Shown here: positions 18,428 through 27,950 of the stretch, piece by piece
How the letters are laid out: every line of letters starts with the position of its first letter
Position numbering within the stretch: position 1 is the first letter of the stretch
Source: Hyunsoonleella aquatilis
GTDB taxonomy: Bacteria > Bacteroidota > Bacteroidia > Flavobacteriales > Flavobacteriaceae
Assembly (NCBI RefSeq): GCF_014270105.1
Contig: NZ_JACNMF010000002.1
Coordinates: 725,923-789,922 of the forward strand
Length of the DNA stretch: 64,000 bases
Direction: 5' to 3'
Notes under the pieces: model-generated
Told to the model about the DNA's origin: nothing
Seen by the model: the letters and a program-made list of their open reading frames with translations, nothing else
The model's database searches: none
Translations under genes and position numbers: made by a program

Positions 18428-20548
18428 TTAATCTACAAAGATCCATTGTTGTTTTTTCAATGAATCAATTGCTGCGAATGAGGATTTAGTTGTATTTACA
18501 ATTTCTTCAAATGGTATAATAGGCAAGCCCCCGGTTTTCTGACCCTTGATAAGTTCAAAAAACTGATTGTAATGGCCTTTATCTTGTTTAGAGGAAACAT
18601 TGCTTTTTCCTTTAAAACCATAGGTTCTTAATTTGCGCCAATTGTCCATTACCATGGTGCGTTCCTGCGAATAGATTTCCACACGCTCTTTGGAATACGC
18701 TTTACTCCCGTTTGCAAAATAATTGATTACGGCATTGGATCCGTTTTCATATTTTAATAAGATACTGGCATTGTCCGTATTCTCCTCGGGAGTTACACCC
18801 ATGGCATTCATACAAACAGCCTTTACCTTGCTTCCGGTAAAATAAGTGCATAGGTCAATATAGTGACATGCTTCGCCAATTATACGTCCTCCTCCAACTT
18901 CCATATCGTGAACCCAAACATCACTTGGAATAAAACCGGCATTCATCGTTGCCAAAATGTTAATGGGCGAGCGATCCTTTCCTAATAAGCGCTTCATTTT
19001 TTTTGCCAAAGGCGCAAACCTTCGGTTAAATCCAACTGAAATATTTAAGTCATTCGCATTGTAGGCTTTTATAATTTCGTCCAAATCAGCCCGGTTCAAT
19101 GCAAGCGGTTTTTCAACGAAAACACTCTTATTAGATTTTATTGCCTCCAACACCATTGGTGCATGCATATTATGCTTTGTGGTAATGAACACTAAATCTA
19201 CCTCATGGTCTTCAAGAATTTCCTTATAATTGGAAGTTGAATTGGCAATGTCGTGCCGTTTGGCCATGATTGTGGAAGACAACCCGCCAGAACTGGCGAT
19301 GTATTTTATATCGGCATTTAGTTTTTTTAAGTTTGGCAAAATAGTAGAACTTGTAAAGTTGCCCGAACCAATAATACCAATAACTCCATTTTTACCCTGA
19401 AACGATTTTTCCTTTATTACAACAGTTGATTGGGGTTTATCGGTACTGGTATATTCAATAATTGAAGCAATGGATTTGGAGTTTTTCATATCTCCATAAA
19501 TCTGCTTATAATCGTTTAAAGCAACGCGCTCTGTAATTAGAGGCTTTACATCGAGATTTCCTTTTGAAATTGCGTTTAAGATGGCTTCAAAATTGCGTTT
19601 TTCCGTCCATCTCACATAGCCTATGGGGTAATCATGCCCTTTGGTTTCATAGGCATCATCATATCTGCCCGCCCCATAAGAACAGGATACTTGGAACGAA
19701 ATCTCTTTTTCATAAAAATCAGCCCTGCTGATGTCCAGTCCAATAACGCCTACCAAAATAATCCGACCACGCTTTCTGCACATGTTTGCAGATTGGGAGA
19801 TGATTTCATTGCTTTTATTTGAGGCAGTAATAATAACACCGTCTGCACCAACGCCATTTGTAAAGGATTCGACAAACTTGACTTGATCGGTACCTTCTCC
19901 GGGGTTGATGGCAGTAATGCCTTTGGTTTTGGCGATTTTTATTTTTGCAGGATCAAAATCAAATCCTATAACGTTACACCCATTAGCAAGAAGCAATTCA
20001 GCCGTAACCAAACCAATAAGCCCAAGCCCTACCACCACAATAGTCTCTCCAAAAGTGGGGTTGAGCAACCTGATGCCCTGCAAACCAATTGAGCCGATTA
20101 CGGTAAAGGCCGCCTCATCATCCGTTACATTATCGGGTATTTTTGCCACCAGGTTTTTGGGAACATTCACGTATTCGGCATGATTCCCATTGGAAGCCAC
20201 CCTGTCGCCCACTTTAAGCTCCAATACACCCTTACCAACTGCCACCACCTCTCCAACGTTACAGTACCCCAATGGCAAAGGTTGATTAAGTTTATTAAAA
20301 ACTGCGTCCATCGTTGGTTTTAAACCATCGGTTTTTACTTTATCCAAAACCATTTTTACCTTATCGGGCTGCTGGCGCGCCTTTTGTATAAAATTGGCCT
20401 TCCCAAACTCAACCAGCATTCGTTCTGTTCCTAAAGAAACCAACGACCTAGTAGTTTTTATAAGTACATGGCCTGATTTTACCATCGGCACCGGCACCTC
20501 TTCTAAAATAGTTTCACCGTTTTTAAGGTCTTGTATGATTTGTTTCAT
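18428..20548 (-). CDS. Bi-domain oxidoreductase: MDR dehydrogenase fused to Gfo/Idh/MocA
   Basis: A 706-residue fusion. Residues 1-350 form a medium-chain, alcohol dehydrogenase-like reductase (GDRVASNGNHAEYV, then VVVGLGLIGLVTAELL as the first nucleotide fold). Residues 370-706 form a Gfo/Idh/MocA sugar dehydrogenase (GIIGSGNFTSSTILP, FVEKPLAL, and VGGGRIIGEACHYIDL). Such fusions occur in polysaccharide loci next to heparinase-like and WbuB-like genes and probably oxidise, reduce or epimerise a nucleotide or lipid-linked sugar; no member has a function that I can cite. Start at ATG 20548; a -7 box lies 40 bases upstream. Confidence 0.85.
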   Translation of the reverse strand: MKQIIQDLKNGETILEEVPVPMVKSGHVLIKTTRSLVSLGTERMLVEFGKANFIQKARQQPDKVKMVLDKVKTDGLKPTMDAVFNKLNQPLPLGYCNVGEVVAVGKGVLELKVGDRVASNGNHAEYVNVPKNLVAKIPDNVTDDEAAFTVIGSIGLQGIRLLNPTFGETIVVVGLGLIGLVTAELLLANGCNVIGFDFDPAKIKIAKTKGITAINPGEGTDQVKFVESFTNGVGADGVIITASNKSNEIISQSANMCRKRGRIILVGVIGLDISRADFYEKEISFQVSCSYGAGRYDDAYETKGHDYPIGYVRWTEKRNFEAILNAISKGNLDVKPLITERVALNDYKQIYGDMKNSKSIASIIEYTSTDKPQSTVVIKEKSFQGKNGVIGIIGSGNFTSSTILPNLKKLNADIKYIASSGGLSSTIMAKRHDIANSTSNYKEILEDHEVDLVFITTKHNMHAPMVLEAIKSNKSVFVEKPLALNRADLDEIIKAYNANDLNISVGFNRRFAPLAKKMKRLLGKDRSPINILATMNAGFIPSDVWVHDMEVGGGRIIGEACHYIDLCTYFTGSKVKAVCMNAMGVTPEENTDNASILLKYENGSNAVINYFANGSKAYSKERVEIYSQERTMVMDNWRKLRTYGFKGKSNVSSKQDKGHYNQFFELIKGQKTGGLPIIPFEEIVNTTKSSFAAIDSLKKQQWIFVD

Positions 20549-20587
20549 TTATTGAATCTGTATTCCAATTTACTATAAAATTTAACT

Positions 20588-20595
20588 CAAATATA
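20588..20595 (-). promoter_or_regulatory. -7 box TATATTTG before the bi-domain oxidoreductase gene
   Basis: Leftward reading gives TATATTTG in the 117-bp gap upstream of the gene, the widest gap between the pyruvyl transferase and the MraY-type gene. This may start a second transcript covering the distal half of the polysaccharide locus. Confidence 0.45.
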
Positions 20596-20665
20596 GTCCT
20601 GGGAAAAATAAAATTATTCGCAGTTAAACTTGAGCTCACAGCAATATTGGATAGCTGTTATAAAA

Positions 20666-21781
20666 TTATTGGTTTAAAATTTCAATTATACTGTTCTTTA
20701 AGTTATGTCGCTCATTCGTATAGATATAATATTCTTCAGGAAGGTTTATAACATTTTCGGTCCATTGATTAATATTCTCCAAAGATAAATTCTTTAAACA
20801 AAGGATTGCATTTTCTAAACTATCCAATGGAATAGTCAATCCTATTTTGTAATCTTCAACATAAGAAGAATCACCACTATTTTCTAAACTTATCATCGGT
20901 TTCTTGTAGCATAAACTTTCATAATACCTGTTTGTTCTGGCCCATTTCCAATTCATTTCTGTAGGCTTAGGGAAGGGGTAACATGCCCAAACTATATTAA
21001 CCCTTCCATAAAGGCTAGGGAGGTCATCAGGAGATTTATACTCCCCAAGGTAAGTTATGTTTTCAATATCCTTGGCTTCAAACGCTATGGATTCTGGCTT
21101 AATGGGGTAGCCCGCAACAACTATCCGATATTTATTGGGGCTCTCTAAAGCTAATCTTTTTAGGACACCCCATGACCATTCGCATCTAAGTAATCCGAAG
21201 TAACCAATTGTAATTTTGTTATCCTCCAATTTTAGAGGCCTAACGGAATAATTTTCTTCTTGCTTGTTCTCTAAAACCAGCGACTTAATATTTGATCCTA
21301 AAAAATTTCTATAATACTCCTGCACAAAAGCATGCGATGTTGAAACTAATAGAGAACATCTTTTTAAAAAAAAAGTATCTATAGCTCTAACAGTTTTGCC
21401 TACAAATCCCTTCTTTACTTGTATCTCTCTTATATCTCCTATTTCAAGTACAACTTTCTTTCTTAAACCCAAGCTGGCGATTACAGCCATATATGCCATG
21501 TCTGAGCCAAAAGCATAGATGATAGTGTGATGTTTTATCTTGCTTCTTAATTTTGGTAATACAAAAAGGATTTTGAGCACCCTTCTTAAAAACTTACCAT
21601 GGGCCATCTTTCCCAATAAACTAATCTCGCAATCTGGGAGCCTTCCTTTGTGGTAATCCCGTTCAAAGGCAACCGCACTTACATCAAAACCAACAGCCTT
21701 TAACATTGTAATTCTTTTTGCAATCCTTGGCTGCCCTAATACGGGTAATATATTTAATACTTTGATTTTTCCCTCATCCAT
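20666..21781 (-). CDS. Glycosyltransferase, GT-B fold (GT4-like)
   Basis: A 371-residue protein with an N-terminal domain starting at KVLNILPVLGQPRIAKRITML and a C-terminal domain with IGYFGLLRCEWSW and a donor-site region RTNRYYESLCYKKPMI, where GT4 enzymes have their ExxxxxxxE motif. It resembles capsule-locus transferases in which the acceptor half is divergent. It lies 26 bases after the EpsG gene in the same direction. Donor and acceptor sugars cannot be predicted. Confidence 0.75.
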   Translation of the reverse strand: MDEGKIKVLNILPVLGQPRIAKRITMLKAVGFDVSAVAFERDYHKGRLPDCEISLLGKMAHGKFLRRVLKILFVLPKLRSKIKHHTIIYAFGSDMAYMAVIASLGLRKKVVLEIGDIREIQVKKGFVGKTVRAIDTFFLKRCSLLVSTSHAFVQEYYRNFLGSNIKSLVLENKQEENYSVRPLKLEDNKITIGYFGLLRCEWSWGVLKRLALESPNKYRIVVAGYPIKPESIAFEAKDIENITYLGEYKSPDDLPSLYGRVNIVWACYPFPKPTEMNWKWARTNRYYESLCYKKPMISLENSGDSSYVEDYKIGLTIPLDSLENAILCLKNLSLENINQWTENVINLPEEYYIYTNERHNLKNSIIEILNQ

Positions 21782-21807
21782 ATTTCAACACTTTTATCTT
21801 TTTCACA

Positions 21808-22935
21808 CTAACTTAAGGCAAAAACAAATTGAAATGGGGCGCATTGGTTCTCACTTTTAAAAATTTTATAAAAGAACATTACCAATTGTGTTATAATGAT
21901 GAAGTATGCGATCCACATGTTCCTGGATTTTGCAAAATGATATGCAATTGCAGCCAAGCAAAATATTTTAAACCATATAAATAAATAGGTTATACGTCCC
22001 AAAATACTATATTTCCAGAAAAAATTGAAAAGAATTGCTCCAATAAAAAACAAATTGTAGTAAATCTTCATTTTGGGCATTTTCTTAATTAGGTCGCCCG
22101 AAAGCAAAATAATTAGAAATCCAAGGATGAAAATATAAAAGTTACCTATTCCACCCGAGGTTGGATCGCTAAAATCTTCTAAAAATCTATCAGTATAGTG
22201 CTGATATTTTGGGTATAGCTCAAGTCCAAAGATTATTAAATCCCTAATATCTATTTTATTTCCAACGAAATATGAAATTGTGAATAAAATCAACCATTTT
22301 GGGCCAGTAAAGGAAACTCTGTTAATGAAAAAGTAAAAAGGATAAACAAGAAATATGCTAGAATGAAAAGAAGAAGCTAATATTATGTATAGGGTAAACT
22401 TAAGCAATGATTTTTCTTCAATAAACTTTATGGCGTACATGAATATGACCAAGGCTATTGTTTGACGCATGCCGTTGTTGGATGCAAAGAAAAAACCTGT
22501 CGTAAAGGCAAAGAAAAAACCCCATTTCAATAGGTGGGGGAAAATTTTAAAACTCTGAATAAAGAAATACCAAGTAAATATTGCAATTATTGTAAATAGA
22601 ACCCATGCCTTAATGTTAAAGTAAAGCAATGTCCTTACAATAGCCTCATAACCAAATTCATACCTTTCAATCCTCAACCAGCGGTGGTGTGCCCATTCTA
22701 CAATTCCCAGATAGTCATTGCGGTATCCCATAAAATCAACTCCAACGTCATACCTCAAACCTATTATTAATACAAGAATGGTAAACGCAAAAATCAACGG
22801 CCAACGCCAGTATTTATTCAATTTATCGCCAACCTCTAAATTGTGTACTGGTTCCTTGACTAGTTTAATATTATGGGCAGATGCCGCAAACAATAATGCA
22901 AATAAAAATATGTAAATAATATATGCCAGTACCAT
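21808..22935 (-). CDS. EpsG family polymerase-like membrane protein
   Basis: A 375-residue protein with about eleven membrane spans. Residues near 66-76 (GVDFMGYRNDY) carry the GxDxxxYxxxF-like motif found in EpsG proteins, the Wzy-type polymerases of O-antigen and exopolysaccharide loci. The following ERYEFGYEAIVRTL and NNGMRQTIALVIFMYAIKFI also fit the family. This is the best candidate for the repeat-unit polymerase; the second candidate is the Wzy_C protein encoded from 17158. It lies between two transferase genes with short gaps. Confidence 0.85.
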   Translation of the reverse strand: MVLAYIIYIFLFALLFAASAHNIKLVKEPVHNLEVGDKLNKYWRWPLIFAFTILVLIIGLRYDVGVDFMGYRNDYLGIVEWAHHRWLRIERYEFGYEAIVRTLLYFNIKAWVLFTIIAIFTWYFFIQSFKIFPHLLKWGFFFAFTTGFFFASNNGMRQTIALVIFMYAIKFIEEKSLLKFTLYIILASSFHSSIFLVYPFYFFINRVSFTGPKWLILFTISYFVGNKIDIRDLIIFGLELYPKYQHYTDRFLEDFSDPTSGGIGNFYIFILGFLIILLSGDLIKKMPKMKIYYNLFFIGAILFNFFWKYSILGRITYLFIWFKIFCLAAIAYHFAKSRNMWIAYFIIITQLVMFFYKIFKSENQCAPFQFVFALS

Positions 22936-22970
22936 TTTCTATTTTGATGTTTACTTTGCAAATATGGGAT

Positions 22971-24140
22971 TTAAGCCAATAATATCCTATCAACAATATT
23001 TAATAACTTTATCTTTTCATTGTTCCAGTTAAAAACGTGCCGTGCCTGCCTAGAATTCTCGATACATTGTTTATAATAAAAACTATTCGAGATTAACTTG
23101 TCAATGGCTTTTGATATTTCATTAACGTTTTCGGGATCCACTAAAATTCCAGATTTAGCAACACGTTGTACATGTCTGATTTCAGGAAAATCACTCGCTA
23201 TATAGGGTATACCAACCATAATGCTTTCATAGAGCTTATTAGGAGCCGCCAGATAATAGCTGATGGAAACGTTTTCAATCAGAGCTAAACTGATATCGGC
23301 ACTTTTTGTCCAAAAGAGCAACTCCCGCCAAGGAACTGGTGGTAAAATATGAAACCTATCCAAATTATTTTCCCTTGCCAACCTTACAAGTTTTTCTTTA
23401 TAACTATCTGTTATAAAACCAAGAAAGACAAGATGAGAGTTGTCAGATTTAATCTTCGAGCAGGCCTCAATAGCGACCTCTAATCCACGCCCACTGGCCA
23501 AAAGACCCTGATACAAAAGAACCTTTTGATCTTCAGGAATATTTAGTTTTTTCCTAATAAGATCACTTTCTGCGATTTCCTCGGGTATAGGCACATTACG
23601 CACTACATCAACTTTATCAAGCTTATACCATCTTTCCATTAATTTTGCCCGTTCGATATCAGCTGCTATAACGCATTCAGCTTTTTTGAGTATAAATCGC
23701 TCAACCTTAATTACTACATTATTCAACTTTTGATTAAGCTTAAGATTAGAAGCCCTTTTTCTGTCCCCTTCCAACTCGTTGGCCGAGTATATAAACTTCG
23801 CTCCCGTAAGTTTAGTAACGAAATAAATAATGACCAAATCCTCAATCCCAATGGCTATATACAAGTCCGCTTTTTGCTTTAAGGCACTGAAAAACAACTT
23901 TATTAAGCCTTCAACAATTCTTAATACTGAAAATATTGAAGACCTAATTGCCCTAGCCTTAATGTCAATATAATTCATTTGATAAGGATAGTCTCTTCTT
24001 TTTAAGTTATCCCTAGGTGTTATGCTGACTATCGTAACGTCGTAATTACCCCTTTCCTGCAGGGCCAACGCCGTTCTATGAATTCTAGATATAAATGTAA
24101 CATCCCCCGCCCTTACTATGCAAATTTTCTTTTTGACCAA
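22971..24140 (-). CDS. Glycosyltransferase family 4
   Basis: A 389-residue GT-B enzyme. The N-terminus reads KICIVRAGDVTFISRIHRTALAL, and the C-terminal donor domain has VLLYQGLLASGRGLEVAIEA, LVFLGF, and the conserved APNKLYESIMVGIPYIASDF around the catalytic ExxxxxxxE region. The only usable start in this frame is TTG, since the frame is closed by a stop nine codons further up. It is in the AT-rich middle of the polysaccharide locus between EpsG and pyruvyl transferase. The sugar donor is unknown. Confidence 0.83.
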   Translation of the reverse strand: MVKKKICIVRAGDVTFISRIHRTALALQERGNYDVTIVSITPRDNLKRRDYPYQMNYIDIKARAIRSSIFSVLRIVEGLIKLFFSALKQKADLYIAIGIEDLVIIYFVTKLTGAKFIYSANELEGDRKRASNLKLNQKLNNVVIKVERFILKKAECVIAADIERAKLMERWYKLDKVDVVRNVPIPEEIAESDLIRKKLNIPEDQKVLLYQGLLASGRGLEVAIEACSKIKSDNSHLVFLGFITDSYKEKLVRLARENNLDRFHILPPVPWRELLFWTKSADISLALIENVSISYYLAAPNKLYESIMVGIPYIASDFPEIRHVQRVAKSGILVDPENVNEISKAIDKLISNSFYYKQCIENSRQARHVFNWNNEKIKLLNIVDRILLA

Positions 24141-24181
24141 CTTCTGTGTGTTTTGTAAAAGTGACTAAATTTTGCTTGGGT

Positions 24182-25249
24182 TTAACCTATTAAACTCTTT
24201 TTAAGAAACGATTTTGAGGCTTCGCGCTCTTTTTCGATGACTCGATTAATATGTTCATAGTCTAAATCATCCTTTAAAACCTTTTCTTTAACCTCATAAG
24301 CATCAAAATACAATCTGTCTTTCCTTCCGATGAGCCCAAGCAGGTTTTCAATTCTGGTCACCCCTCGTTCTGGGTTTGCAAGTACTACAAATTTCTTATT
24401 GAAAATTATGGAAAAAACCGTACAATGGAACGAATCTGTTACTACTATTTCGCTATGCTTTATTAGGTAAAGCCATTTTGAAACACTGTTGAACAACCAG
24501 AAATCGTATTTATGGGATATCTTTCTCCCTTTTAATTTTTTAAATTTCAGATTGTGGGTTTTGGCAAAAGCTTTAAAATAGGATTGATTTTTATCTGAAT
24601 CGTCCAACAACATATAGGATAGTATGTTTTTTTCGACACTATTCGTTTTGAGTTTTCCATTGATTATCTTTTCATAATAACTTTTATCCAAAAGAAGTGT
24701 TGAATCCAATACAAGAGTGCTTTCAACTTGAAAAACATCTTTACAAATCTCTACTCCTGATTGCTCTCTAACGGATATGTTGTCAAACCTATTGACCAAA
24801 TCCTTAATTTTTTGTGTAATTAATTTATCCCCATGCCATGTTTCAAGTCCAAAACTTGCGGCATAAGCTATCTTTTTGTTCTCTTTATTCACAAAATCAA
24901 AATAGTACCTGCAAAGGTTATTATGGTTGTCCCTGTATCTCCACACTTGGTCGCTCCCAACAATAAATGTGTCCAATTTATTGTTTAATGACTCTAGACC
25001 ATCATTAGTCGCCAATATGTCCAAGTAGTTTTTTCGGAATTTTGTGAAGTTGTATCCCAGGGCAAATCTTATAAAGTCGAACAAACGGTGCTTTATACCT
25101 TTAGGTTTTTCAGGGTAAAAATCAATAATTTTAACCTCTACTCCGAAAGTTCTTACGGCATTTAAAATTGCATACGTTTGCAATAATGCACCAAAGTTAT
25201 GATTCGAATAATGGAATGTTAGTATGCCTACTTTTGTACTTTTTTTCAT
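24182..25249 (-). CDS. Polysaccharide pyruvyl transferase family protein
   Basis: A 355-residue protein of the PS_pyruv_trans (CsaB/WcaK) family, which adds ketal-linked pyruvate from phosphoenolpyruvate to a sugar of the repeat unit, or in some members transfers other groups. N-terminal GILTFHYSNHNFGALLQTYAI and the central FIVGSDQVWRY are typical, as is the C-terminal VVTDSFHCTVFSIIFNKKFV. It lies three bases after the Wzx gene stop. Pyruvylation would add negative charge beside ManNAcA in the final polymer. Confidence 0.88.
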   Translation of the reverse strand: MKKSTKVGILTFHYSNHNFGALLQTYAILNAVRTFGVEVKIIDFYPEKPKGIKHRLFDFIRFALGYNFTKFRKNYLDILATNDGLESLNNKLDTFIVGSDQVWRYRDNHNNLCRYYFDFVNKENKKIAYAASFGLETWHGDKLITQKIKDLVNRFDNISVREQSGVEICKDVFQVESTLVLDSTLLLDKSYYEKIINGKLKTNSVEKNILSYMLLDDSDKNQSYFKAFAKTHNLKFKKLKGRKISHKYDFWLFNSVSKWLYLIKHSEIVVTDSFHCTVFSIIFNKKFVVLANPERGVTRIENLLGLIGRKDRLYFDAYEVKEKVLKDDLDYEHINRVIEKEREASKSFLKKSLIG

Positions 25250-25252
25250 GAT

Positions 25253-26773
25253 TTAAAATATCGCCAACCTGTTCTTAATTTTTTTCAACTGTTCCCTTTC
25301 AAACATGTCCATGCCAAAATAATAAAACATCAAGGAATATGTTAACACGGACAAAGTCCCTGTTATAAGTAGCCTTGTTAAGTTATGTGGGAAATAGAAT
25401 GTTGGGATGACACAAACTCCAAGGGTAATTATAAATGGAGGTATTATCTTTAGCAATACATTATTTAAATATTCCTTAATAGACAACTCCAGTATTCGTT
25501 TCGAAATAATTAGTCTAAAAACACAAGCCAAAAGCTCTATTATCACAAAAGAAATTAAGCCGTAGTAAGCAGGGTAACCAATATAATATATAAAATATGC
25601 CAATGGCAAATTAAACATCAGAATACTTCCTACAACAGTCTGATACAATTTAATGTTTCCTCCTGATTGAATAGCCGTCTGTAGCCCAATCGTTAATTGG
25701 TTTGCCAGTATTCCTGACAAATACAACAAGGCAAAAATAACCGTGTTCTCCGGGATTTCTTTTAACCAAACTTTAAAAATAAATATAATATTCAATCCGA
25801 AAGGAATCAGTAAAAAAGACAGTAAAAAAAAACTGAACTTTGTGGCTCTTAGTGATAAAGCGAGCATGGATTTTCTTTCGCCTTTACCTTCGTTCTTCAT
25901 TATCTGTGGGTTGACCGCCTTGAGCATATTGGAAGAAAAACTAAATATTTGGCTACCTACTTGAGTTGCAATACCAAAGGCTGCGTTTACAACTGTGCCA
26001 AAAAAGATGTTCATAATCACCGCCAAACCTTGGTTTTTTGCAACACCGCATAATGCGCCAAAAGAATTCCATCCCGCAAAAGATGTCATTTCTTTAAAAA
26101 TACCAAAATCGAATAACTTTCTCGAAAAGGATTGACACTCCTCAAAATATTTTAAACAATACGTCGCCTTTCCCAGCCTTGAAATTATGGTAATGATTAG
26201 GATGCAAAGTGAATAGGCTTCAAGCTTATTCTCGGTTAAGGTAGGAATCCAAAAAACGGCCAAAAGTTTCAGAACAACCTCTAAAACACTTATGATTGAT
26301 TCAAACATTAATTTCTCATGAGAAATAATAGAGGCGTCAAAAGGGACAAAGCTTATGGTAACAAAGGAAGTGCCCACAAGACATTGAAAGGTAAACTTAG
26401 CGGCTTGAATTCTATCAGCAGGTATTGATAAAAATCCATCAAACAAAAAAAGACCAGCTACCTCGAGAAAAATCAAAACAAGAACCGCAAGCATCAAATG
26501 GAGGCATACGCTAGAGTAAAAAACGCTCCTTAATTTATACTCCTGTTTGGCACCAATATAAAATGACAAAAACCTTTGTGTGGAAAGTGCCATGGCCGAG
26601 TTAAGAAAAGCCAAAAGCCCAACAACACCCATGATGAGGTTGTAAATACCGTAGTCTACAACACCAAGTTCAATTAAGAGGATTCTCGTAATCAGCAATG
26701 ACAAAATCATTGTGATAACCATCTTTATGTACAAAAATGAGGTGTTTTTTAAAATTAGTTTAGACGAACTCAT
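25253..26773 (-). CDS. Wzx-type polysaccharide flippase
   Basis: A 506-residue MATE/MOP-superfamily protein with about fourteen transmembrane segments. The first 60 residues (NTSFLYIKMVITMILSLLIT then GVVDYGIYNLIMGVVG) match flippases that move undecaprenyl-linked repeat units across the inner membrane. Its presence, with EpsG and a Wzz-like protein, marks the locus as a Wzx/Wzy-dependent pathway. It is followed at three bases by the pyruvyl transferase gene and is separated from the upstream nitroreductase by a 161-bp AT-rich gap without obvious promoter. Confidence 0.9.
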   Translation of the reverse strand: MSSSKLILKNTSFLYIKMVITMILSLLITRILLIELGVVDYGIYNLIMGVVGLLAFLNSAMALSTQRFLSFYIGAKQEYKLRSVFYSSVCLHLMLAVLVLIFLEVAGLFLFDGFLSIPADRIQAAKFTFQCLVGTSFVTISFVPFDASIISHEKLMFESIISVLEVVLKLLAVFWIPTLTENKLEAYSLCILIITIISRLGKATYCLKYFEECQSFSRKLFDFGIFKEMTSFAGWNSFGALCGVAKNQGLAVIMNIFFGTVVNAAFGIATQVGSQIFSFSSNMLKAVNPQIMKNEGKGERKSMLALSLRATKFSFFLLSFLLIPFGLNIIFIFKVWLKEIPENTVIFALLYLSGILANQLTIGLQTAIQSGGNIKLYQTVVGSILMFNLPLAYFIYYIGYPAYYGLISFVIIELLACVFRLIISKRILELSIKEYLNNVLLKIIPPFIITLGVCVIPTFYFPHNLTRLLITGTLSVLTYSLMFYYFGMDMFEREQLKKIKNRLAIF

Positions 26774-26934
26774 GGTTATTTTGAAAATTAAAGGCTATGG
26801 ATTTTCAATTGTATTGCCCGTCATAAAACTCTTTTAAAGAATAAACTATATTTTGCTAAGATATTGATTTGATTTCAACATTTAGTACAATAACGGGAAC
26901 GTATCTCCACCAAAAAAAGGCCTTTTCCTTTTTT

Positions 26935-27948
26935 TCAATTTACAATCTTCAGTACTTCATCCAAGGGTCTCCTTTTTGACAAGGTATATTTTATATCCCC
27001 ATCTATATACCCAATTGCCAAAACACAAATAATTTTCTCTGATTCCTTCAAATCTAAAATTTTTCTGGCCTTCCTATCCGCATCGATCGTTTTTCCCCAA
27101 TTGGCAGGGCAACAGCCTATTTTTTTGAAATGGAGCGCATACATCACATTCATTAAATAGATCCCCCCATCAATATAAAATTGATTTCTTTCTCCAACAG
27201 TGTAAAAGTAATTTCTGTCCGTTGTAACAACTAAAATTTGATTAATTTCATTTTGAAACCCCCTGAGGCCTCCTTGGATTTCCAACACTTTGTTTACAAC
27301 CGCTTTGTTGTTAATAAAATATGTTCTAGCTGGTTGCCTATTGCATACTGATGGGGCATTTGAGGCTATCGCCACAACTTCTTCTATAGTTTCTGTAGGT
27401 ATTTTTTCATTCGTGAAAGATCTTATGCTTTTTCTTGAATTTGAAAACAAGTCAAATGGCTTATTTATTTCTGAAAAATACGCTTCTTCATTCTTTTCCA
27501 CAAATGCTTTGTCTTCAATGGTTGATTCTGCCTTTAGGTTAATATAAGTCTCTTCTGTAAAGAAATCCTCTATTGAAATTTTATTCTCATGGTGATACTC
27601 GTAATAATCAATTAATACCTTTTGAGCTATTAAGGTTTGAGAGTTATGACCAAACTTTCTGTCAACAGTTTTCAGGTCTTCAATTAAATTTTTCACCCTT
27701 TTTATTGCAAATCTGGGTCTAATTTTATCATGGACAAACCCTTTTTCGATACCATGATAATTAAGTATAATCTTTGCCTCTATTTTTTCAAAGGAATTAA
27801 TGCTGAAAACATTTGAATGCCTGTAATACAATTTCATATCAACAATGAAATTTTCTAGCAGCGACAATAGGTTTCTTACGAATCGAAAACGTATTGCAAG
27901 GAACTCAAATCCATTTTCCCCTATAATTCTTTTTAAAAGACGCTTCAT
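26935..27948 (-). CDS. Nitroreductase family protein of the polysaccharide locus
   Basis: A 337-residue protein with a C-terminal FMN-dependent nitroreductase domain (residues 165-330): SRKSIRSFTNEKIPTETI and APSVCNRQPAR bind the flavin phosphate and ring in this family, and KKIGCCPANWG is a typical second block. The N-terminal 160 residues are an extension with no recognisable domain, containing LNYHGIEKGF. Nitroreductase-like genes of this form occur in surface-glycan loci, but what they reduce is not known. It lies two bases after wecC. Confidence 0.78.
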   Translation of the reverse strand: MKRLLKRIIGENGFEFLAIRFRFVRNLLSLLENFIVDMKLYYRHSNVFSINSFEKIEAKIILNYHGIEKGFVHDKIRPRFAIKRVKNLIEDLKTVDRKFGHNSQTLIAQKVLIDYYEYHHENKISIEDFFTEETYINLKAESTIEDKAFVEKNEEAYFSEINKPFDLFSNSRKSIRSFTNEKIPTETIEEVVAIASNAPSVCNRQPARTYFINNKAVVNKVLEIQGGLRGFQNEINQILVVTTDRNYFYTVGERNQFYIDGGIYLMNVMYALHFKKIGCCPANWGKTIDADRKARKILDLKESEKIICVLAIGYIDGDIKYTLSKRRPLDEVLKIVN

Positions 27949-27950
27949 TC

